Source: Pelomonas aquatica (GTDB taxonomy: Bacteria > Pseudomonadota > Gammaproteobacteria > Burkholderiales > Burkholderiaceae_C). From it: a stretch of DNA of 64,000 nt. The DNA is taken from NCBI RefSeq assembly GCF_026712205.1, contig NZ_JAPPUW010000005.1, positions 124,001-188,000 on the forward strand, in the 5' to 3' direction. A program made the translations under genes and the position numbers. Each line of letters opens with the position of its first letter. The first letter of the stretch is position 1. Positions 58,263-64,000 of the stretch are shown in pieces. The notes beneath the pieces are model-generated. The model did no database searches and was not told where the DNA came from. It saw only the letters and a list, made by a program, of their open reading frames with translations.

Positions 58263-58316
58263 GGTGGGAGGGGGAAGTCCGGCAGAACGCGCGGAGCCCA
58301 AAAGTACACTGCAGCC

Positions 58317-59195
58317 ATGAGTTTATCGCCCGCTCCCCTCGGAGGCGCCGCTGCCGCCGCGCAAGGCGTCGAGCCCGGTCTGGCGTTGGCGATCGCCAGC
58401 GCGTTGGCGCTGCTTGGCTACATCTGGATCGGCCTGCTGCGCGCCCGCGTCGTCGACGGCGCACCGGCCGCGCGCCGCCCGATGCGCTCCGTGCCGCCGA
58501 TGGCCCTGGCCTGGACGGCCCAGTTCGTCGCCCTCTACCTCGACATCAGCGGCTACGGCCTGGCCACGCCGGGCGCGCGCTTCGGCTTTGCGCCGGCGCT
58601 GTCGATGACGATGTGGCTGGTGCTGACGGTCTATCTGGTCGAAAGCCGCTTCCTGCCGCTGCACAGCGTGCGCCGCGTGCTGGCCTGGCTGGCCGCCGCG
58701 GCCGTGCTGCTGGCCTGGAGTTTCCCCGGCGAAAGCCGGCCGCTGGCGGCCTCGCCCTGGGCGCCGCTGCACTGGGTGCTGGGCCTGGCCTCCTATGGCC
58801 TGTTCGGCGTGGCCGTGCTGCACGCGGCGCTGCTGAACCGCGCCGAGCAGCAGATGCGCCGCAGGCAGCCGACGCCCGGCGGCCTGCCGCTGCTGCAGCT
58901 GGAGCGGCTGACCTTCCAGTTCGTCGCGGCGGGCGTGGGCGTGCTGTCGCTGGCCATCCTGCTGGGCTGGTGGTTCACGCCGCACTGGAAGTGGGACCAC
59001 AAGAACCTGCTCGCCGTGCTGGGCTGGCTGGTGCTGACCGGCCTGCTGGTCGGGCGGCGCCTCTACGGCTGGCGCGGCCGGCGCGCGACGCGCTGGCTCT
59101 ATGCCGGCGCGGGCCTGCTGCTGCTGTCCTACGCCGGTTCGCGCTTCGTGCTCGAAGTCATCCTGCAGCGCGCGGTGGCCGGGGGAGGCGCATGA
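58317..59195 (+). CDS. CcsA/YpjD-like cytochrome c assembly membrane protein
   Basis: 292-aa integral membrane protein with about eight hydrophobic segments. The conserved ending of the CcsA/CcmC superfamily is present: WWFTPHWKWDHKNLLAVLGWLVLTGLL, with HW...WDHK replacing the WGxxW haem-handling region, and a preceding LHWVLGLASYGLFGVAVLHA. YpjD-type members sit next to ffh in many Proteobacteria. A role in haem or cytochrome c handling is inferred from the family. Confidence 0.85.
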   Translation: MSLSPAPLGGAAAAAQGVEPGLALAIASALALLGYIWIGLLRARVVDGAPAARRPMRSVPPMALAWTAQFVALYLDISGYGLATPGARFGFAPALSMTMWLVLTVYLVESRFLPLHSVRRVLAWLAAAAVLLAWSFPGESRPLAASPWAPLHWVLGLASYGLFGVAVLHAALLNRAEQQMRRRQPTPGGLPLLQLERLTFQFVAAGVGVLSLAILLGWWFTPHWKWDHKNLLAVLGWLVLTGLLVGRRLYGWRGRRATRWLYAGAGLLLLSYAGSRFVLEVILQRAVAGGGA

Positions 59196-59434
59196 AGTTC
59201 CTGCTGATGCTCGCGCTGCTGGCCGTCGTCTTCTTCATGCTGGGCGCCCGGCGCGGCCGGCCGAGCGAGCCCGAGGCGCGCAAGCCGCCGCCGCCCGCGC
59301 CGCCGCAGGCCATGCTGCGCTGCGCCGAATGCGGCATGCACCTGCCGGCCGACGAGGCCTTGCCGGGCAAGGGCGGCGTGTTCTGCGGCGCCGCCCACCG
59401 GGCCAGCTTCGAAGCCCGCCAGGGCCGGGCCTGA
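59192..59434 (+). CDS. Small PP0621-type zinc-ribbon membrane protein
   Basis: 80-aa protein with an N-terminal membrane segment (MKFLLMLALLAVVFFMLGA), a Pro-rich linker, and a C-terminal metal-binding module CAECGMHLPADEAL...GVFCGAAHRASFE with Cys-x-x-Cys and Cys/His pairs. The start overlaps the CcsA-like gene (4 bp) and the stop lies 2 bp before pilS. Homologues next to pilS are common in Beta- and Gammaproteobacteria. Function unknown. Confidence 0.8.
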   Translation: MKFLLMLALLAVVFFMLGARRGRPSEPEARKPPPPAPPQAMLRCAECGMHLPADEALPGKGGVFCGAAHRASFEARQGRA

Positions 59435-59436
59435 GC

Positions 59437-61098
59437 GTGACCGGCCCGGGCAGCTGGTTCGTCGAATCGCCACCGGCCGAACCGGCCGAATCGAGCGCGT
59501 CCTTCGACCGCCTCTACCGCGCCTTCCTGACGGCGCGGGCAGCCCTGGGCCTGGCGCTGGTCGTGGCCCAGCTGATCGCCGCGTCGCTGAAGACGCTGAT
59601 GCATTCGACGCTGGTGCTGAGCGCGTCCTACGCGATGGCCGCGCTGGCGCTGTGGCTGCTGCCGCAGCTGCGCCGCGGCGCCTCGGCGCGCAGCCTGGCG
59701 CGCATCAGCAGCCCGCACTGGTGGAGCGCCATCGGCGTGGACCTGCTGCTGTTCGGCGTGCTGCAGGCGCTGGACACCAGCGGCGTGAACTACGGCGCGC
59801 TGTTCGTGATGCCGGTGCTGATGTCGGCCGTGCTGTGCCCGCGCCGGCTGGCGCTGGCCACGGCGGCCATCGCGGCGCTGGGCCTGCTGCTGGCGGCGGG
59901 CTGGTCGCAGCTGCTGGGCGAGATGTCGAGCGTGAAGCTGACGCAGGCCGGCCTGGTCGGCGGCGGCCTGTTCGCGGTCAGCCTGCTGGCCGGCGAGCTC
60001 AGCGCCCGCCTGGCGCGCGAGGAGAAGGCGGCGCGCGGCAGCCTGGCGCTGGCGCGCCAGCAGGAGCAGCTGAACCGCCTCGTCATCGACGAGATGCAGG
60101 AGGGCGTGCTGGTCGTCGACCGCCGTGGCCGCGTGCGCGCGATGAACCCGGCCGCGCAGGGCCTGCTGGGCGCGGCCAGCGGCGAGCTGAGCTGGCAGCT
60201 GCGCGGCCGGCCCGGCTGGCAGCCCCTGGTCGCCGCGCTGGAGCAGGCCCATGCCCAGGGCGGCAGCGCCGAGCAGGACGTGACGCTGCCGCTGGCCGAC
60301 GGCGTCAGCCGCAGCCTGCGCCTGCGCCTGCGGTTCACGCGCCAGCGCGAAGGCAGCGAGGAGCTCTGCGTGCTGTTTGTCGAGGACAACCGCGAGCTGC
60401 TGGCGCGCACCCGCCAGGAGAAGCTGGCGGCGATGGGCCGCGTGTCGGCCGGCATCGCGCACGAGATCCGCAACCCGCTGGCGGCCATCGCGCAGGCCAA
60501 TGCCTTGCTGGCCGAGGACGTCGGCGGCTCGCGCGCCGAGCAGCTGACCCGCATGGTCGCGTCCAATGTGCAGCGCCTGAAGCGCCTCGTCGACGACGTG
60601 ACCGAGGTGGCGCCCGGCGTGCAGCCCGAGAGCCTGCTGCTGGACGCGAGCCAGCTGGTGCGCGAGGCCTGCGCCGACTGGTGCCAGGTCAACGGCGTCG
60701 CGGCCGGCCCGCAGAGCCGCTTCGGCCTGCAGATCGAGGCCGCCGGCCTGAAGGCGCTGTTCGATGCCGAGCATCTGCGCCGCGTGCTCGTCAACCTGCT
60801 GGACAACGCCTGGCGCCACGCCGACGCCGCGGCCGGCGCGATCCGCGTGACGCTGGCGGCGGACGGCGACGCGGTCGAGCTGGTCGTCCGCAGCGCCGGG
60901 CCGCCGGTGCCGCCGGAGATCGAGCGCCATCTGTTCGAGCCCTTCTTCTCGACGCGCAGCCGCGGCTCCGGCCTGGGCCTCTATATTTGCCGTGAGCTGT
61001 GCGAGCGCCACGGCGCCAGCATCGACTACCGCCGCGCCGCCGACGCGGCCGCCAACGAATTCCGCGTGCGCCTGCGCACGACGCCTGCCACCCCATGA
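59437..61098 (+). CDS. pilS: Sensor histidine kinase PilS
   Basis: 553-aa membrane sensor kinase that controls pilin transcription with PilR. The N-terminal region has about six membrane segments (residues 27-180), followed by a PAS-like domain (VIDEMQEGVLVVDRRGRVRAMNPAAQGLLG), the H-box GRVSAGIAHEIRNPLAAIAQAN, N-box RRVLVNLLDNAWRHA and a G-box GSGLGLYICRELCERHG. The GTG start at 59437 gives the expected length. The stop overlaps pilR (ATGA). The partner PilR and a pilBCD cluster are both in this window. Confidence 0.95.
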   Translation: MTGPGSWFVESPPAEPAESSASFDRLYRAFLTARAALGLALVVAQLIAASLKTLMHSTLVLSASYAMAALALWLLPQLRRGASARSLARISSPHWWSAIGVDLLLFGVLQALDTSGVNYGALFVMPVLMSAVLCPRRLALATAAIAALGLLLAAGWSQLLGEMSSVKLTQAGLVGGGLFAVSLLAGELSARLAREEKAARGSLALARQQEQLNRLVIDEMQEGVLVVDRRGRVRAMNPAAQGLLGAASGELSWQLRGRPGWQPLVAALEQAHAQGGSAEQDVTLPLADGVSRSLRLRLRFTRQREGSEELCVLFVEDNRELLARTRQEKLAAMGRVSAGIAHEIRNPLAAIAQANALLAEDVGGSRAEQLTRMVASNVQRLKRLVDDVTEVAPGVQPESLLLDASQLVREACADWCQVNGVAAGPQSRFGLQIEAAGLKALFDAEHLRRVLVNLLDNAWRHADAAAGAIRVTLAADGDAVELVVRSAGPPVPPEIERHLFEPFFSTRSRGSGLGLYICRELCERHGASIDYRRAADAAANEFRVRLRTTPATP

Positions 61099-62537
61099 CC
61101 GCTGCCCGCCTGCTTGTCGTCGACGACGAACCCGACCTGCGCACGCTCTACGAGCTGACGCTTCTGCGCGAGGGCTACGAGATCGACAGCGCCGGCTCGG
61201 TCGCCGAGGCGCTGGCGCTGCTGCAGGCCGGCCGCTACAGCGCCGTCATCACCGACATGAAGCTGCCCGACGGCTCGGGCCTGGCCCTGCTGCGCTGGCT
61301 GGAGCAGGCCGGCCGGCCGGAGAAGGCCCTCGTCATCACGGCCTTCGGCTCGGCCGAGAACGCCGTCGAGGCGCTGAAGGCCGGCGCCTACGACTACCTG
61401 ACCAAGCCGGTGGACCTGCGCCAGTTCCGCCTCGTCGTCGGCTCGGCCCTGGGCCGCGTGGCGCCCGAGCCGGTGCCGGTGGTCGAGGACGCCGCGCCGG
61501 CGCCGGCCGCGGCGACCGCGCTGCGCCTCGTCGGCGAATCGCCGGCCATCCGCGCGGTGCGCTCGCTGATCGACAAGGTCGCGCGCAGCATGGCGCCGGT
61601 GCTGGTGCAGGGCGAGTCGGGCACCGGCAAGGAACTGGTCGCGCGCGCCATCCACGAGCATGGCGCGCGCGTCAAGCAGCGCTTCGTCGCGGTGAACTGC
61701 GGCGCCATCCCCGAGAACCTGCTGGAGGCCGAGTTCTTCGGCTACCGCAAGGGCGCCTTCACCGGCGCGAACGAGGACCGCGAGGGCTTCTTCCAGGCGG
61801 CCGACGGTGGCACGCTCTTCCTCGACGAGATCGGCGACCTGCCGCTGGCCATGCAGAGCAAGCTGCTGCGCGTCATCCAGGAGCGCTCGGTGCGCCCGGT
61901 CGGCGCGACGGCGGAGAGCCCGGTCAATGTGCGCATCCTCAGCGCGACGCACAAGGACTTGGGCGCAGAGGTCGCGGCGGGGCGCTTCCGTCAGGACCTG
62001 TTCTACCGCCTCAACGTCATCCAGATCCGCGTGCCGCCGCTGCGCGAGCGGCTGGAGGACCTGGGCCTGATCAGCAACCGTGTGCTGGCCCGCATCGCGC
62101 AGGATGCCGGCGTGTCGCCGACGCCGCGGCTGACGGCCGGTGCGCTGCAGACGCTGTCGCGCTATGCCTTCCCGGGCAATGTGCGCGAGCTGGAGAACCT
62201 GCTGCATCGCGCGCTCGCGCTGGCGGGTGGCGAGTGGATCGATGCGGACGACCTCGGCCTGCCCGATGCGCTGCTGGACGAGGGCCGCAGCGAATCGCAG
62301 TTCGCGGCGCTGGACACGCCGCTGCCCGTGGCGCCGGTGTCCGAGGGCCTGAGCCTGCCCGAGCAGTTGCCGAGCGACCTGGCGCGCTATCTCGACGAAG
62401 TCGAGCGCGCCATCCTGCTGCGGGCGCTGGAGCAGCACCGCTTCAACCGCACGGCCGCGGCGGCCAGCCTCGGCCTGTCGCTGCGCCAGATCCGCTACCG
62501 CATGGCGCGGCTGGCAATCTCAGCAGGGGAAAGTTGA
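61095..62537 (+). CDS. pilR: Sigma-54-dependent response regulator PilR
   Basis: 480-aa NtrC-type activator. The receiver domain has acidic D10-D11-E and phosphoacceptor D54 (VITDMKLPDGSG), with K104 in LTKPVD. The AAA+ domain has Walker A GESGTGKE (173-180), the sigma-54 loop GAFTGAN and Walker B LFLDEIGDL. The C-terminal Fis-type helix-turn-helix is NRTAAAASLGLSLRQIRYRMARL. With PilS it should drive sigma-54 promoters such as pilA. It is the last gene of the ccsA-like, zinc-ribbon, pilS, pilR run. Confidence 0.96.
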   Translation: MTAARLLVVDDEPDLRTLYELTLLREGYEIDSAGSVAEALALLQAGRYSAVITDMKLPDGSGLALLRWLEQAGRPEKALVITAFGSAENAVEALKAGAYDYLTKPVDLRQFRLVVGSALGRVAPEPVPVVEDAAPAPAAATALRLVGESPAIRAVRSLIDKVARSMAPVLVQGESGTGKELVARAIHEHGARVKQRFVAVNCGAIPENLLEAEFFGYRKGAFTGANEDREGFFQAADGGTLFLDEIGDLPLAMQSKLLRVIQERSVRPVGATAESPVNVRILSATHKDLGAEVAAGRFRQDLFYRLNVIQIRVPPLRERLEDLGLISNRVLARIAQDAGVSPTPRLTAGALQTLSRYAFPGNVRELENLLHRALALAGGEWIDADDLGLPDALLDEGRSESQFAALDTPLPVAPVSEGLSLPEQLPSDLARYLDEVERAILLRALEQHRFNRTAAAASLGLSLRQIRYRMARLAISAGES

Positions 62538-62582
62538 CCCCTCGTCCGGTGTGCCGCGCTGGACGCGGGCACCCCAGTCGGT

Positions 62583-62651
62583 CCCCCAAGGGGACGGCGA
62601 TGCATGCGGCATCGAGCCGCATGCACATCGCCCGGCGGGCCGGCTTGGGGG
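62583..62651. repeat. Long interrupted inverted repeat downstream of pilR
   Basis: Outer arms CCCCCAAG (62583-62590) and CTTGGGGG (62644-62651) enclose an inner stem of GGCGATG plus CATGCGGC (62596-62610) against GCCGCATG, CA bulge, CATCGCC (62616-62632). The inner stem has 15 pairs with a two-base bulge and a five-base loop. It lies 46 bp after pilR, followed by no T run, and may stabilise or terminate the pilS-pilR transcript. Confidence 0.6.
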
Positions 62652-62896
62652 CGGCCCGGCGCTCGGCCCGAAAATTCGCGCGTTGTCGGCTTCTCGGGAT
62701 TTGCCCTGCTTGAATCCGGCGCGGCCCGCATCGCGCGGCCGTCGCGGGCGCTCGCGAGCGAGCAGCGGCGCGGCCTGGCGCGGGGTTTCGGCCTGCGTGC
62801 CCAATGCCCATGCGGGTTGCGCGGTGCGAGGCCCGTGTTGATCGGGGCGGCGCGCGCGTAACACCGTCTTCCAGCGCGTGGCGGGGCCTGGGTTTC

Positions 62897-62943
62897 ACAC
62901 TATCCCTAGTGCTTGAGAGGGTGGGTTGCCACATATATAGTGT
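62897..62943 (+). promoter_or_regulatory. NrdR boxes and promoter of nrdA
   Basis: Two sites match the NrdR consensus ACACwATATATwGTGT: ACACTATCCCTAGTGC (62897-62912) and the weaker GCCACATATATAGTGT (62928-62943). They are 31 bp apart, about three helical turns, as is usual for NrdR. Between and overlapping them are TTGAGA (62913-62918) and TATAGT (62936-62941) with 17-bp spacing, so box 2 covers the -10 element. The rest of the 650-bp gap between pilR and nrdA (62652-62896, 62944-63190) holds no gene I can support. Confidence 0.8.
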
Positions 62944-63190
62944 CCTCTCGTGCTATCCTTCTGCCCCAGTCGATCCCCCATGACCATCTCCCCGGACGCA
63001 CTGTTTGACGTGGCTTGCCGCCAGAGATGTCATACCAGACGACGCACCGGGGAAGCGCGCCGCGCAGCCGGCCGAGTCATGGCCCGGCAGGGACGAAACA
63101 CCCCGTCTGAAGCCCCCCACGATGCGATGGCCCGCCGCCCCCGGGTCGGTGCCGCGCATCGCTTTGCAGTTTTTCGATAAAGGATTCCCC

Positions 63191-64000
63191 ATGCAGCAAG
63201 CCGTCTCCGGTCAGGCCTCCGCCTCCGCCGCACCGGTCGCGTTTGAATCCGACGCGCCCGCCGCCGCTCAGGCCTCCATGCCGTCGAGCTACCAGGCCTA
63301 CCAGATCATTCGCCGCAACGGCGCCGTGGTCTCGTTCGAGCCGAGCAAGATCGCCGTGGCGCTGATGAAGGCCTTCCTGGCCGTGCACGGCACCAGCGGC
63401 GCGGCCTCGGCCAGCGTGCGCGAGACGGTGGAGCAGCTGACCCAGAACGTCGTGCGCGCGCTGCTGCGTTCGCGCCCGAGCGGCGGCACCTTCCACATCG
63501 AGGACGTGCAGGACCAGGTCGAACTGGGCCTGATGCGCAGCAGCAACCACGAAGTCGCCCGCGCCTACGTGCTCTACCGCGAGCGCCGCGCGCAGGAGCG
63601 CGCTGCGCAGGGCGAGGCCGCCCGCGCCGCCGAGCCGCAGCTGATGGTCGTCGACCGTGGCGAGCGCCGCCCGCTGGACCTGGGCGCGCTGAAGGCCCTG
63701 ATCGCCTCGGCCTGCGAGAACCTCGGCGCCGACGTGAAGCCCGAGCCCGTGCTGGCCGAGACCCAGCGCAACCTCTATGACGGCGTGCCCATCGACGAGG
63801 TCTACAAGGCGGCCATCCTGGCCGCGCGCACGCTGATCGAGAAAGACCCCGGCTACAGCCGCGCCACGGCCCGCCTGCTGCTGCACACGATCCGCCGCGA
63901 GATCGTCGGCGGCGAAGTCACGCAGGCCGAGATGCAGGCGCGCTACGCCGACTACTTCCCCGGCTACATCAAGAAGGGCATCCAGGCCGAGCTGCTGGAC
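63191..64000 (+). CDS. nrdA: Ribonucleoside-diphosphate reductase alpha subunit, 3' end outside window
   Basis: The first 270 residues of class Ia ribonucleotide reductase large subunit. An N-terminal tail (about 1-35, Ala- and Ser-rich) precedes an ATP-cone at about 38-135 (YQIIRRNGAVVSFEPSKIAVALMKAF and EVARAYVLYRERRAQ), the site of allosteric activity control. The start of the catalytic N-terminal domain follows, with YSRATARLLLHTIRREIVG. The catalytic cysteines lie beyond the window. NrdR boxes upstream agree with dNTP-linked regulation. Confidence 0.95.
   Translation, partial: MQQAVSGQASASAAPVAFESDAPAAAQASMPSSYQAYQIIRRNGAVVSFEPSKIAVALMKAFLAVHGTSGAASASVRETVEQLTQNVVRALLRSRPSGGTFHIEDVQDQVELGLMRSSNHEVARAYVLYRERRAQERAAQGEAARAAEPQLMVVDRGERRPLDLGALKALIASACENLGADVKPEPVLAETQRNLYDGVPIDEVYKAAILAARTLIEKDPGYSRATARLLLHTIRREIVGGEVTQAEMQARYADYFPGYIKKGIQAELLD

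Noticed and set aside
62950-63180. 76-codon open frame upstream of nrdA
   Set aside because: It lies in the expected nrdA leader, is Arg-rich, lacks a ribosome site and has no similarity I recognise.
62944-63190. Possible cobalamin riboswitch before nrdA
   Set aside because: I looked for the B12 box and the usual conserved core and did not see them. NrdR boxes explain the regulation.

Overview
The window is high-GC (roughly two thirds G+C) chromosomal DNA. Gene content and gene order (pilBCD; ispB, rplU, rpmA, obgE, proB, rppH, proS; hemA, prfA, prmC, grxD, ubiX; ftsY, ffh, pilS, pilR, nrdA) point to a betaproteobacterium of the order Burkholderiales, probably near Rubrivivax, Roseateles or Leptothrix. 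This placement comes from reading, not from a database search.

Layout. (1) 1-3638, minus strand: type IV pilus assembly genes pilB, pilC and pilD, the last cut by the window edge. (2) 3794-10829: a thiol/redox neighbourhood. It holds a membrane fusion protein, an RND pump and a DUF2892 protein, divergent from an ArsR-type regulator with a near-perfect palindrome between them. Then come trxC, a TlpA-like thioredoxin, a second ArsR gene with an apparent homopolymer frameshift, and two gene stumps (YeeE/YedE and AraC) joined at a deletion scar. (3) 10886-36581: an accessory sulfur-scavenging region bounded by integrase remnants, with the right end against tRNA-Pro. Its plus-strand half (11398-25499) has a DszC/SfnB-like flavin monooxygenase, a MetNIQ-like importer with two binding proteins, an NtaA/DszA-like monooxygenase, an SsuABC-like importer and two TonB-dependent receptors. 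Its minus-strand half (25539-34474) has four sets of genes: three luciferase-like monooxygenases, two polar amino acid-type binding proteins, a fused permease-ATPase, and a GNAT acetyltransferase with an M20 deacylase. This gene set matches the S-alkylcysteine / S-(2-succino)cysteine salvage operons (ytm, yxe) of Bacillus subtilis. (4) 36760-64000: conserved housekeeping genes (isoprenoid quinone, ribosome, translation, haem, SRP, pilus regulation, ribonucleotide reductase) and two tRNA genes.

How the sulfur genes could work together (inference): TonB receptors carry organosulfur compounds over the outer membrane. Periplasmic binding proteins and three ABC systems bring them into the cytoplasm. 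N-acetylation, flavin-dependent C-S bond cleavage and deacylation then release cysteine or sulfite. No regulator gene lies in the sulfur region. The first gene of the minus-strand operon is preceded, with an ATGA stop/start overlap, by a possible 17-codon leader containing four cysteine codons. That arrangement suggests cysteine-responsive translational control and is the most interesting candidate in the window.
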